A program made the translations under genes and the position numbers. Positions 22,939 to 34,980 of a DNA stretch of 52,631 nt are shown in pieces. The notes under the pieces are model-generated. The model saw only the letters and a program-made list of their open reading frames with translations. It was not told the DNA's origin and made no database searches. Each line of letters starts with the position of its first letter. Position 1 is the stretch's first letter. The stretch comes from Calcarisporiella thermophila CBS 279.70 (lineage: Eukaryota; Calcarisporiellomycota). The DNA lies in contig NW_027192200.1 in NCBI RefSeq assembly GCF_041956535.1, forward strand, positions 709,118 through 761,748. The letters are read 5' to 3'.

Positions 22939-25900
22939 ATGGCCTCCCAGCCGCAACCACAGCCAACACAGGCGCCGCCCGCTCAATCCTCGCGCCCTAC
23001 CTTCACCTCTCAACAGCTTTTCCACCTTAAGCTCCAGATCATGGTCTTTAAGCTTTTGTCCCAGAAACAGGCCGTTCCCTCCAATCTACTCGAGGCTGCA
23101 TTGGGTGGGGCTACCCTGGAAAGAAGTGTGGGAGCTGATATCGTTGAATCGGTCTATGATCACATAACACAACATGGGATGGTAAAGCAGTGGAGCACAG
23201 TATTTGCTGAGGGACACAAGGTGGAAGAGCAGCGATTGCTAGTGCCCAGTGCGGGGCCAAGTGAAATCGATTCCGTGGTTTTAGTGCAGGAGCAAGAGAG
23301 AAGATCGGAACAGAAAATTGAAAAGAGACTGAAAGAGCTTGAAGAGAAGAACGGACTGGACATGGAAATGGATATGGAACTAGATGAGGATGGATGGATG
23401 GACGAGGAACAACTGGCGAAGGCATTGGAATTAAAGGGGTTAAAAATGTTGGGCCAACAGCGCAAGGTATTTTGGGGAGTTATCTTGATGGTATGGCTGT
23501 AGTTTACTCACTTTTTTTTATCTCGCTTCCTCGTCTTTCCGTGGTTTAGTTAAGAGAAGAAATTCTACGTGGACTTAACAAAGTTACTACGCTGGCTGCG
23601 TCTGTTGACCGTGCTGCCTACCGGCGCATGAAAAAACAATCCTTGAGAGATGCACGCCTTGCCGAAAAGCTTGAGCGTCAACAGCGCCAGGATAGGGAAA
23701 AACGTGAAAAGCAGCGGCATATGAGCCGTCTCACTCGGATATTGCAGCATGGGCGTGAGATGCAAACGGTCCACCGTGCCCATCAGGCCCGACTCGGGAA
23801 GCTTGGCCGAGCGGTGCTAAACTATCACGCACACGTGGAAAAAGAGGAGGATAAACGTAATAGACGGACGCAAGAAGAGCGTCTGAGAGCATTAAGGGTA
23901 TGGTTGATCTTCAGTCTAGAGTTCGCGCGCCATTGACCCATTCTTCCCCAAATTACCTTGCCTGTAGAATGATGATGAAGAGGCCTATTTAAAGCTTATT
24001 GACCGCACCAAAGATACCCGAATCAACCAACTTCTCGAACAAACCGATCAATACCTCTTCTCGTTATCTCAAGCGGTAATAGCCCAGCAAAATGATAAGA
24101 TGCACTTGGAAAAATCAGGAGACACGGATGAATTGATGCCAGACGAAAGCAGTATTGCATTGGAGGAGGAGACCGAGGTAGGGGCTCCCCATTGACCTTT
24201 TGAGATTTCTTGACCACCCATGTATTGGTGTCTAAATCCTTTGATATTGAATAGGGCGAGAAAAAACTGGATTATTATACGATTGCACACAGGATTTCGG
24301 AGCCAATTAAATCGCAGCCTTCAATGCTAGTGGGGGGAACTTTGAAGGAATATCAGGTATACTGACTCTTTTTGCTTGATCTCCTCGTTATTGTAACCTT
24401 TTTATTCCGGGATGAAAAGCTGAAAGGCCTACAATGGATGGTGTCGCTTTACAACAACCGTCTTAATGGGATTTTGGCAGATGAAATGGGGCTGGGTAAG
24501 TGCTTTGATTGAGTTTTATTCAAGATTGAAGTTTCATAATGTTTATTGTTATTGTTTTTTAGGCAAGACAATCCAGACGATTTCCCTCATAACCCATTTG
24601 TTAGAAAAGAAGCAGAACGGACCTTTTTTAATTATTGTTCCACTATCGTGAGTTGACCTTTTTACGCTTTAATACCCCTTTTCGTCCACTTATGCCACCC
24701 TGTCTTNNNNNNNNNNNNNNNNNNNNNNNNNNNNNNNNNNNNNNNNNNNNNNNNNNNNNNNNNNNNNNNNNNNNNNNNNNNNNNNNNNNNNNNNNNNNNN
24801 NNNNNNNNNNNNNNNNNNNNNNNNNNNNNNNNNNNNNNNNNNNNNNNNNNNNNNNNNNNNNNNNNNNNNNNNNNNNNNNNNNNNNNNNNNNNNNNNNNNN
24901 NNNNNNNNNNNNNNNNNNNNNNNNNNNNNNNNNNNNNNNNNNNNNNNNNNNNNNNNNNNNNNNNNNNNNNNNNNNNNNNNNNNNNNNNNNNNNNNNNNNN
25001 NNNNNNNNNNNNNNNNNNNNNNNNNNNNNNNNNNNNNNNNNNNNNNNNNNNNNNNNNNNNNNNNNNNNNNNNNNNNNNNNNNNNNNNNNNNNNNNNNNNN
25101 NNNNNNNNNNNNNNNNNNNNNNNNNNNNNNNNNNNNNNNNNNNNNNNNNNNNNNNNNNNNNNNNNNNNNNNNNNNNNNNNNNNNNNNNNNNNNNNNNNNN
25201 NNNNNNNNNNNNNNNNNNNNNNNTTTGAAAAATGGGCACCTTCCATATCCAAGATCGTTTACAAAGGAACACCCCAGGTGCGTAAGTGGATACAGCAGAC
25301 CGAAATTAAGCACGGGAATTTTCAGGTGCTCCTGACCACCTACGAATATATCATTAAAGACCGGCCGGTACTGAGCAAAATTAAGTGGCTGTATTTGATC
25401 ATCGATGAGGGTCACCGTATGAAAAATGTGAACTCTAAACTGGCGACGGTGTTGGCCCAGTATTACTTTTCGCGCTATCGGCTGATTTTGACCGGAACAC
25501 CGCTTCAGGTAGGAAATCCTGCCATTGGTCGGATAACTTTTCGAGCCCACTTATATTATCTTTCTTGTCCATTGTAGAACAACTTGCCAGAGCTCTGGGC
25601 TTTGCTCAACTTCATTCTCCCCAAGGTGTTCAATTCCGTGCAGAGTTTTGACGAATGGTTCAACAAGCCTTTTGCAAATTCAAATGAGACCAAAATGGAA
25701 TTGAATGAAGAGGAAAAGCTGCTCATTATCCGTCGGTTACATAAGGTAAGCGGATGTCTAGTCTTGTCGTCGAGATGGATGATGCTCACGGCGGACCCTG
25801 AATCGACAACTAGGTGTTGCGACCATTCCTCCTGCGACGTCTCAAGAAGGACGTGGAGGCAGAGCTACCTGACAAGGTTGAGCGCGTGATCAAGTGCAAA

Positions 25901-28079
25901 TTCTCTGCCCTCCAAACCAAATTGTACCAGCAAATGAAAAAGCACGGGATGTTTTTCATGAAGAGCGAAAAGGGGTAAATCTCGAAACACTCTTATTGCT
26001 TTATATAGGCCGCGTATTAAAATGTATTTTTTTTTCCCGATTCTGCCACCCTTTCCAGCCGAACGGGGGTCAAAGGGCTTAACAACACCATCATGCAGCT
26101 GCGTAAAATTTGCAACCACCCATTCGTGTTTGACGACGTGGAAAACGCGGTCAACCCGACTCGCCTGAGTAACGCGCTCCTCTATCGAGTGTCGGGCAAA
26201 TTCGAGCTTCTAGATAGAATATTGCCCAAGTTAAAAGCCACAGGGCATCGGGTGAGTGGAACTTTTTTGCGCTTAGAGATAAGGGCTGGAAACCATGGTG
26301 CTATGACTATTTTTGTTCACAGGTTCTGATTTTCTTCCAAATGACCCAAATCATGACGATCATGGAGGACTACCTCAATTGGAAAGGGATGCGCTACCTC
26401 CGGCTAGACGGCTCCACCAAGGCGGAGGATCGGTCCGGCCTCCTCAAGCTCTTCAATGCCCCCGACTCGGACTACTTCATCTTCCTCCTTAGTACGCGTG
26501 CGGGAGGGCTGGGCCTCAACCTGCAAACGGCGGACACCGTGATCATTTTTGACTCGGATTGGAATCCGCATCAAGACTTGCAGGCTCAGGATCGCGCGCA
26601 CCGTATCGGGCAGACCAAGGAGGTGAGGATTCTGAGGCTGATCACGGAGAAGAGTGTGGAAGAAACCATCTTAGCCCGAGCACAGTACAAGCTGGACTTG
26701 GACGGAAAGGTCATCCAGGCGGGGAAATTCGACAACAAGAGTACCGCGGAGGAGCGCGAGGCTTTCCTGGTTTGTGTCTAATGTCACCAACTCCTACTCC
26801 TGTTTACTCATCCCTGCTTACACGCTCTTGTGCTGTTCAATGTATCTAGAGATCCCTGCTGGAGGCGGATGGGGAGGACAATCAGGATTTCGAGGAGGAT
26901 CTGACGGACGAAGATATCAACGACATAGTGGCACGGAACGATGAGGAGGTAGATGTGTTCCGTCGCATTGATGCCGAGCGCCGAGAGGAAGAGGAGCGAT
27001 TCGGCCGAGAGCAGGGAAGAAAATATGAGCGGCTGATACAGGACGACGAGCTGCCCGAGGTGTTACGGGGCGAGGTGGAGGATCATGTGGGCGACAAGGA
27101 TCTCGCGCAGGAGCTGGGGCGCGGGCAAAGAGCAAGGGGAGAGGTGCGCTATGATGATGGGCTGACGGAACGGCAGTTTTTGAAGGTGAGAGCTCCGGAA
27201 ACATAGCATCCTAATGGTTAGGGTGATTGACTCTAACTGGCTGGTATTAGGCCGTGGAGAACGAAAATCTCGAGTTTGATGCCGCCGTCTCACAGGTGAT
27301 GGAGCGCAAGCGCAAGCGCCAAGAGAGCGTAAAGCGAGTGCGTATCCACACCTCTGTCGATTCCATCACCTCCACCCCTTCACCCACCACCACCTCCGAT
27401 CATCCCTCCGCATCCCTAGGCGTCACGCCGAGCTCCACCGATGACGCGACCTATAATTCGCCCACCCCCGTCTCCTATGTAGCGCCTCAGACGAAGAAGC
27501 GCGGAAGGAAGCCGAAAGAGGAGCGGGCTGATGCTTACCAGAAGCTCTCGAAGCGGCAGAAAAAGAGCGAAAAACCGGCCATGACGGGACCGGACCCACT
27601 AAGTCCGGACCTCCGCGAGAGAATGACCCAGCTCTTCGAGGCCTGTTACCGAGCGGTGCTGGACTGCCGGGCCGAAGGGTAACTATGCACTCCGTTTCAC
27701 TGCTTTACACTCTGTGCTCACAAGTTTTCGGCTCTCCTTGTTTAGGGGTCGAAAGCGGAGCGATCTTTTCCTCGAGCTCCCCTCCCGCGTCGACTACCCC
27801 TCCTACTACCATATCATTCGCGAGCCCATCGCGATGGACACCATCTGGCGGCGCATCCATACACCCTATTACCGCAGCGTGGAGGAGTTTTGTGGCGATT
27901 TCCGACGGATGTTCGAGAACGCCCGCACCTTTAACCAGGAGGGGTCGTGGGTGTACGTGGATGCGGTGGAGATGGAGCGGGTGTTCGACCGGAGATTGCG
28001 CGAGCTAAGCGAGGGAATTCCCGGAGAGGAGGGCGAAGCGGGCCTCGACGGAGATGAGGAGGAGTATTCCGACTATTAA
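22939..28079 (+). CDS. SNF2: SWI/SNF or RSC catalytic ATPase (Snf2/Sth1/Brahma type)
   Basis: ATP-dependent nucleosome remodeller, nuclear. Multi-exon from ATG 22939. Domains in order: QLQ ([20 protein letters not shown]); HSA ([40 protein letters not shown]), which binds actin-related proteins; a segment [20 protein letters not shown]; helicase motif [21 protein letters not shown]; motif [12 protein letters not shown] (the DEGH box of this subfamily); motif [10 protein letters not shown]; the C-terminal helicase lobe ([50 protein letters not shown]); SnAC-like region; and a bromodomain ([40 protein letters not shown]) before TAA at 28077-28079. The 517-N gap removes the region between motifs I and II (after FLIIVPLS). 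Whether it is Snf2 or Sth1 cannot be settled. Confidence 0.93.
24707..25223. other. Assembly gap (517 N) inside the SNF2-type gene
   Basis: A run of N only. It falls after a donor-like GTGAGTTG following IIVPLS and before [15 protein letters not shown]. The missing coding part expected from the family is only around ten residues, so most of the gap is probably intron, or its length is an estimate. Long X-only frames across it are artefacts. Confidence 0.99.
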
Positions 28080-28474
28080 TCCCTGGTCGGGAGTCGATTC
28101 CGCTTTGCATTGCAAGTCCACTGTTTTAATATATATATTTAGACACTTTTGGGTAATAAACGATTTTCATGTATTTCCTCGGATCACTTTTCCGTAAAAA
28201 AACCAAAAAAAAACGAAAAAGGAAACTGGTGGTTGCGTGGGGTGGAGAAGAAGCATGTGTGTGAATGAAAAATGGATCACTGGCAAATGGAAGAGGTCTA
28301 ATGAGAAGGGGAGGAAAGAAGGAAATAAAGTAAAAAAAAAGTCGGTTCAACCAGAGGAACCCGAGGAATAATACAAAACATTAAAAAAGAGGAATAAGCG
28401 AAATAGATCATGGAAGAGATAATAAATATTAAATAGGATAAATAAAGGTGATAAAAAACAAGCGAAAAGTGCAA
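28080..28474. other. Intergenic region between convergent genes
   Basis: AT-rich with A-runs. Holds the 3' ends of the SNF2-type gene and the transporter gene. Nothing else was recognised. Confidence 0.55.
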
Positions 28475-30560
28475 TTATATCTCAGCCTTGGCCTCCAACG
28501 CCTCCTTGGACAAGGGACGATACCGGATAAAGATCACAAACACGGCGGCAATTCCCCACATGATCAGCACTCCGCGGAAGACCCACTGGAGCGCGCCGAT
28601 GTAGGCCTGGAGCACGCGCGCTTGGACGTCGGGGGGGAGAGAGGCCACGTAGGACAGATTGTTCTTGACGGCTTCGATGGAGAGGTTTGGAATCTCGGCG
28701 AGCGAGGTGGTGATTTGATTGTTGATGAGGGCCCCGCCGATGGCAATACCGAAGGACATACCCCTAGAGAGAGATAACCATGGCATGATTAGAATACGTG
28801 CCAGGAGAAGAGTAGAGTAAAGAGAAGCAACTTACAGAGTTCGGAAGAACATGCCAGAGGAGGTGGCAACGGGAATACTATTCGGGGAGGGGAGGAGAGA
28901 GGAAAGACGAGGTTAGCGCTGGCACAGCCCAGCTAGGGTCCAAAGTTGCACACTTACTCTTTGGGTTCGACTGCAATTTGGGTGGCAAGGAGCAGGTTCT
29001 GCACCTCGAAGCCGAGCCCGAAGCCCACGATGACGGTGTAGCCGATCTGCATCGCATCGCTCGTGTGCTCGTTGAAAGTCGTGACGAGTCCGGCGCCAAG
29101 GAGCATGAATACAAAGCCAGCCCAGATGAAGGGGCGCAGCTTCTTGGTGTAGCTGACGGCGAAGCCGCAGATGATGTTGACGGCGATCAGGACGAGCGAG
29201 AGCGGGAGAGTCTTCAGACCAGAGCCGGTGGCCGATGCGCCGAGCAGCTGGAAGTAGAGCGAGTACTACGCAAGAGGGCAGCCGGTGAGTGAGCGAAACC
29301 GGGAAACGACAGGGCCAACACACTTACATAGAAGAAGCCCAGGAAGAAGCCGATTCCAAAGAAGAAGTTCACCACAGACAGGACGACGTAGTCCCTGTTC
29401 TTGAAGAGCCGCAGCGGGAGCACGGGCTCCGCGGCGAACTTCCACTCCACAAACACAAACACTCCGATCAGCAGGACACCGACGATGAACAGCACGATGA
29501 CGACGGGCGAGTTCCACGCGAACTCATTGCCGCCGAAGCTGATGGCGAGCATCAGGCACACGGTGAGGGCGATGATGGCGAGCGAGCCGAGGAAGTCGAT
29601 GCGCTTGAACTTGGAGAGCAGCGAGCCCTTGGGGCTTGGCAGCCGGAGCGTGAAAAAGATCATGAGCAGCGCTACCGCTCCGATGGGAAGGTTCACGTAG
29701 AAGCACCAGCGCCAGCTGAGTCTGTCGGTGAACACGCCCCCCAGCAGCGGGCCAATGATGGAGGCGACGGTGAACGCGGCCCCAATCAGGCCCTGGTACT
29801 TGCCCTGTTCCTCGGGAGTGGTGATGTCTGGGAAACACAAAAGGGGATTTAGTATGTGGGTTTCCTTATTTGGAAGGTCGTGCATGCAAAGCGTTACCGG
29901 CCAAGATAATGAGGGCGAGGCCGAAAAGCCCTCCGCCGCCGATGCCCTGGATGGCGCGGAAGATGATGAGCATGATCATGCTATTGGCGGCGCCACAAAC
30001 GGCGCTTGCGGCAAGGAAGACGACGACGCAGAACAGAAAGGTCGGCTTGCGCCCGAAGATGTCGGAGAGTGAGCCGTAGAGCGGCTGGAAGGCGGTGAAG
30101 GTGATTTGGAAGGCCGTTCCGACTAACAAGGGGAGCGAAGAGGTTAGTGGAAATGAAGCGCAAATGAAAAGGGGCTCTCGTCATTACCCCAGGCGTATAG
30201 CGACAGGGCATCAAACCTAACAGAATGAGACAATTAGCATTCCCATGACTTGCATGAGAGAAGGAGGGAGAGGGGTACGTACTCAGAGGCAAGGCGGGGC
30301 AGAGCCGTGGTCACGATAGTCTGGTCGAGGGCGGCAAGCAGCACGGAGAGACACAAACTGGCGCAAATGAGGATGACGATTTTGGTGGGAAGTTTGGTTT
30401 GCGATGGCAGCGGGGGTTTCTCGGCCTCCTCTTTGGAAAGGCTCTTTTCCAGGTCGGCGCCAGCGACCGCGTCGGGATAGCTGTTGGAGGTGACGGTCTG
30501 CTCGTCCTCCTCGGTCCCAGTGAGTTTGGGGTCGGCGGGATGCTTCGGCGAGGGTGACAT
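28475..30560 (-). CDS. MFS drug:H+ antiporter, DHA2 (14-TM) family
   Basis: Plasma- or vacuolar-membrane multidrug/toxin exporter of the major facilitator superfamily. Multi-exon on the minus strand from ATG 30560. A polar cytosolic N-terminus precedes TM1 (IVILICASLCLSVLLAALDQ with the DHA2 motif LDQTIVTTALPRLASEY). Further signatures are GSLSDIFGRKPTF (motif A), RAIQGIGGGGLFGLALIILA, TPEEQGKYQGLIGAAFTVAS, GPLLGGVFTDRLSWRWCFYV and NLPIGAVALL. Later helices include YVVLSVVNFFFGIGFFLGFF. The last exon contains GMSFGIAIGGALINNQI and ends ALEAKAEI at 28475-28477. All exons stay open, so the gene looks functional. The substrate is not predictable. A decayed tandem copy lies upstream of it at 31.8-33.4 kb. 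Confidence 0.9.
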
Positions 30561-31826
30561 TGGGATGGGGTGGGTTGGAATGCTGAGAGGTTTTTGGGCG
30601 GGAGTGCGGGATCGATCAATTTATAGGGTTTCCTTTCAAGCTCCTCTCCCTCGGCTTAACTCATCCCTGCTGTCAGATCCTCGGTGCTACACAATGAATC
30701 ATTCTGAACAGCGTGTTTTGTTTGAACCAAACCAAGTCCCTTTCCTCCCCCACCCCGGCTTGTGGCTTTGGCCAGCGCATGGATCCCAGTGTGGAGTGGC
30801 CGACCAGGCCGTGGAAGCTCAATTGCGCCCATATCGCAAATTCTTAGCAACAATGCCATAAGGCGATACATTATTAAGAGCCTTATTAATCTTGGCCAGG
30901 CTGGTCGCTTCCTTCCGTTGTCCTACCCTGTATCGACAAACTCAGACCACTTTCAGAATTTATCCGACCGCCTCGGCCTTTGCCAACCCGACGTGGGATA
31001 TCTCTCCCTCTTTCGATCCTCATCTGACTCATTTCTTGAAGCTCATTGGGCCGCCCTCCGCATATCCCCCGGATTGGAATTGCCCCCTTCCGTCAGGTCA
31101 TATAAGGGAACAACCAGGCACGGTTTTCTCCGGTCCATGTTTACCCGGCCAATCCGGAGCAAGGCCCATACTATTTACCCTGCTCAACCTAGGTTTGCTA
31201 GCCGAGAAGTTTCTAGGATGATGCACGCGCCGGCGAATGAATATAGAAACTTGTATCTGATTCAGGCAACCATGTGCCTATTCGCCAAGAGGAGCAGCCA
31301 GCCCTCCTCTTCGGGGCGAGGCCTAGACGATCTCTCCATCCTTCTCTACCAGCTTGGTCATCACACTATGTAAATCGAAGCTATCCCATGCCTTTGATTT
31401 ATAATGGGCCCTCGTGGGATACTTTCAATGGTTGGGGATCGCGTGTTGCATAAAACAAAATTAAAATGGGGAAGAAATATTAAAACCCAAAAACAAAAGC
31501 AGGCATAGTAGCTTCTCTTTTTTGGCATATTCCCTATTTTGTATACGCGCGTATTCGCCGTAGAGCATCGCTGTTAGGACTTCTAAAAGCAAGTCAATAA
31601 CGGTCCATACCTTAGATTCTACAATGAGACCGCCAGCCTAGTCAGTTAGGCTCGGTCGAGTAGGTATGGGCTTTCGAGAGAAGGGGATTTGGGGGATTTG
31701 CTCTGCAATATGCAAAAACGAAGAGATAACATCGGAAAAACGTTCATGCTTGACACGCGGTGGATCGACATGAGAAGGGAATGTAAAGCATACGGTTCGC
31801 GCTTAATTCAAAAATATTCCAACGCT
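30561..31826. other. Spacer between tandem transporter copies
   Basis: About 1.27 kb. Open frames at 30762-31373 and 30892-31221 (+) overlap in different phases and give no recognisable domain. The first part is expected to hold the transporter promoter. Confidence 0.45.
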
Positions 31827-33400
31827 CTACATCTCCATAGGAGCCTGTACGACCTTCTTCGATAATGGTCGGGATCTGATCAGCAGCGTCAGCCCACCGG
31901 AAATTGACCAAGCAATTAACCCTCCCGAGAAGACCCATTGCAATGCGTTGATGTAGGCCTTAAATACGAGGCCCTGAAGCTTTGGGTGGAGCCTTGTTAT
32001 ATAGGCAAGGTCATTCTTCACGGACTCGATGGAGAGGCCTGGGATGCCAACAAGATGAGAAGCCAAGAGATTGTTGAGCAACGCGCCACCGACAGCTATT
32101 CCAAACGACAAGCCACTGGACATGGGGGCAAGCTTTAGTATATTGCCACATGGACACTGATGGCATAGGGTATGCCTACAGAGTTCTAAAGAACATGCCG
32201 GAGGAGGTAGCAACAGCAATGCTAATTCAATGAAATGCAAAACAATGAGATATAGCAGCAGGCACAAAAATTTGGAAGGAAAGCCTCCGCCCTCTTACTC
32301 TTTCGGCTCCACCGCAATCTGCATCGCCAGCACCGAATTCTGAATTTCGAAGCCGATACCCAACCCGACGATGACGGTGTATCCAATCTGCGTCGCAACT
32401 GTGGTGGTCTCGTTCCAGGTCGTGGTCATGGCTGCCCCGCACAACACGAAGACAAACCCGAACCAGATATAAGGTCACAGGATTTTGGTATAGGGGACAG
32501 CGAATCCACAAGTGATGTTGACGACAATGAGAACCAGGGACATGGGTAGAAACCGGAGCCCAGAATGGGTGGCAGAGGCACCAAGAAGTTGAAAGTAGAA
32601 CGAGTACTAGAGGTGAAAGTCAAGAGTCAGTATATAATGAGCGAGATATTCCGCCAATACGATGGCCCATGGTTACATAGAAAAACCCCATGAAAAATTC
32701 AAGCCCGAAGAAGTTAACGACCGAGAGGATGGCAAAGTCCGCGTCTCTGAAAAGCCGCAGAGAGAGCACGGGCTCCGCTGCAAGCTTGCTTTCAATCAAA
32801 TAAAAGACCCCGAACAGCGAGAGTCCAGCCACGAAAAGCGCAATGACTACGGGCGAGTTCCATTGGAACTCGTTGCCCCCAAAGCTGATGCCAAGCAATA
32901 AACAAACGGTAAGGGCTATGATGACGACCAAGCCCATAATATCAATTCGTTTCAGCTTGGATGTTAGAGAGCCAGTTGGGGCAGGGAGGCGAAGGACCAA
33001 GATGATCATGAGGATGGCGACGATGCCAATGGGCAGGTTCACGTAGAAGCACCACCGCCACGAGAGTTTATCCGTGAACACTCCCCCGAGAAGCGGACCT
33101 ATGATGGAGGCAACCGTAAAGGCAGCACCAAGCAATCCCTGGTATTTGCTTAATTCCTCGGGAGTAATTATATCTGATAGAAACAAAGAGTATGGGAAAA
33201 AGTGAATGATGCTGTGAGCGCATCGCAAGATATCTTGATTACCAGACAAGATAATCAAAGCGAGGCCAAATAGCCCCCCTCCACCGATGCCTTGGATCGC
33301 ACGAAACATGATAAGCGCCACCATGCTCTTAATCGCTCTGCAAAGCGCGCTGGCAACGAGAAAAACAACGACGCAAAAGAGAAAAGTGGTTTTTGACAGC
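31827..33400 (-). pseudogene. Decayed second copy of the DHA2 transporter
   Basis: Parallels the intact copy at 28475-30560 exon by exon: TTFLFCVVVFLVASALCRAI, RAIQGIGGGGLFGLALIILS, TPEELSKYQGLLGAAFTVAS, GPLLGGVFTDKLSWRWCFYV, VILALFV-type helices, and a last exon with GLSFGIAVGGALLNNLLASH ending PLSKKVVQAPMEM at 31827-31829. It is broken in at least two ways. The N-terminal exons (TM1-TM2, motif A) are absent: homology stops at about 33390, where tyrosine-recombinase sequence starts on the other strand. In the exon matching AVSYTKKLRPFIW, a TGA at 32475-32477 replaces the arginine codon. It is not expected to make a transporter. Confidence 0.88.
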
Positions 33401-34354
33401 ATGGCGCATCTCAGGGAAGAATTGCGTTGGCAAGGCTTATCCTTAGAGGCGCAAAATGTCATACTAAAGGAGCATGAGAAGGCGGGGAGGCGCAAGAGCT
33501 ACTCTTCAGCACAGAGGAAGTAGTTAGCATGGTGTAAAGCAAATGACGTCCCCCCTTTCCTTACCCTCGCCGCGGCAATCGCTAATTTCCTCGCGAACCA
33601 ATATTCACAAGAAAAATAGGCGGACTTCTGCCATTTATATCGCTCAGCTATAGGGGAGCCGCAGACAATCCATCCATTCCATCTTGATTCACCCGTCGCT
33701 AGGTTCCTCAAGGGGGTAAACGGATTGGCTTCCCCAATGAACCTGGCGGAAGACCGTATCGATATCACAATTCTGGAACACCTCAGGGGAACACCCAACA
33801 ACGAGCTATCCTTACGCAATCTTACTCACAAGCTGGCATGTCTCTTGGCGGTATTCACCTTCTCTAGAGTATCCGATCCAACACGCATATATCTCAAGTC
33901 GATTACGGTTGTGGAAAGAGAGGATATTGGCACCAAAAGAAACGAGGAGGAAATGTCGCATCATAAAGCCTTTTCACGCCCATCGATTCCCGGATCCCAA
34001 CCTCTGCCCGGTAGAGAGTTTCATTGAATGTAGGAGACGCTGGCACGAACAAGGTGAACTGCGACACGGTTCAGAGGTGTTCCTCTGCCCTGGAATTGCT
34101 CGCCCAGCGAGGCCCGCTACTATTTCGCGGCGGATCAAAACGATCTTCGCAATTGCCTCAACCAATGCAAGAGCCCACGACGCTCGTAGGACAGGTGCCA
34201 CCCTCGCTCTAAGAAGCTTCAAAGTAGACAAATTGGTTGCAATAGGGAATTATTCCTCCACTTTTACTTTCGATTATACTACCGCAGGGATAGAGCAGTT
34301 AATGCCAACATCTCGGGCGCACTTCTCTCCTTAGGACTCGAGGAAGCACGCTAG
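33401..34354 (+). pseudogene. Broken tyrosine-recombinase element, copy 1 (DIRS/Crypton-like)
   Basis: Remnant of a mobile element encoding a tyrosine recombinase. N-terminal part MAHLREELRWQGLSLEAQNV ... RRKSYSSAQRKWMAWCKAND resembles the SAM-like core-binding domain. The middle is SLRNLTHKLACLLAVFTFSR. The catalytic end has AHDARRTGATLALR (corresponding to the HxxRHTxAT box) and then sequence matching the FDLYYRR nucleophile region of copy 2, but in a shifted frame (FDYTTAG). An in-frame TAG at 33617-33619 also breaks it. It begins exactly where transporter homology stops. No reverse transcriptase is visible, so DIRS/Ngaro versus Crypton is undecided. Confidence 0.75.
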
Positions 34355-34362
34355 GGCCCTCT

Positions 34363-34481
34363 GGATCACCGTGAAGTATGGACTGCTGACGTAGTCCGCA
34401 TTCTATTTTAACACTAAACCTAGCGTATGCGACGGCTTAATTTAAATGGAATAGGCAGTCAGTAGTCCATGCTTCACGATC
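34363..34481. repeat. Imperfect palindrome at the 3' end of the recombinase element
   Basis: The left arm starts GGATCACCGTGAAGTATGGA and continues CTGCTGACGTAGTCCGCA. The right arm (34441-34481) is its inverse, ending AGTAGTCCATGCTTCACGAT. The core GGACTGCTGACGTAGTCC is itself a small imperfect palindrome. The second recombinase copy ends with the same junction (CTAGGGCCCTCTGGATCA) before the window stops, so this is the element terminus. Confidence 0.75.
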
Positions 34482-34669
34482 CCACCCCTCATCTTTTTTT
34501 TTAAAAAGCTAATTTTGTTTTTTTTATTTTATTATTTAAGTTTATTATTTTCTCCCCCCCCTTCTTGGGACGGTCGAAGAAACATCTCTTTGGGAAGTTA
34601 AGATTTATAGCAAAATCATGTTTAAACTCGTACGATTTTATATCTTCCTTTTTTCTTATCTCTAGTCTT

Positions 34670-34750
34670 TATACCAGCTCATTTTATCCAATAAATCGGC
34701 TTCATCATCGTGAAGCAGGGCTGCTGACGTAGTCCGCATTCTATTTTATA
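34670..34750 (+). repeat. Left inverted repeat of a ~2 kb segment
   Basis: Reads TACCAGCTCATTTTATCCAA, then TAAATCGGCTTCATCATCGTGAAG and CTGCTGACGTAGTCCGCA (segments at 34680-34740). Its reverse complement is present at 36735-36825 with about 85% identity by eye. Weaker similarity continues outward on both sides. Confidence 0.8.
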
Positions 34751-34870
34751 TCTTTCCATTCTCCTTTGTTAAAATGACCATTATCTCAATTTCCGAGCCC
34801 AAATCCCGTATGTTCAAAGATCGAGATGAAATCATCTGATTCTGTTTAATTTTTTAAATAGGGACAGTTT

Positions 34871-34980
34871 GTAGCGAAAGTAATTTGCGAGTTTGGGACT
34901 CCTATTTTTCTCTTTATATTTTTACTATTAATATTATAGTAAACTATAGGAGTCCGAAAGTCGCAAATTTCTTTCGTTAC
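34871..34980. repeat. MITE-like hairpin
   Basis: Left arm GTAGCGAAAGTAATTTGCGA... at 34871-34908 and right arm ...TCGCAAATTTCTTTCGTTAC at 34942-34980 are inverted over about 39 bases with about 6 mismatches, separated by an AT-rich loop. A related single arm (AGTCGCAAATTACTTCTGTA) occurs at about 41353-41373. Confidence 0.75.

Noticed and set aside
29289-29852. Long Glu/His-rich frame on the plus strand
   Set aside because: Antisense shadow of the DHA2 transporter exon, whose minus-strand protein is clearly conserved.
30762-31373. 203-residue frame between the transporter copies
   Set aside because: It overlaps another frame of similar quality in a different phase and neither shows a recognisable domain.
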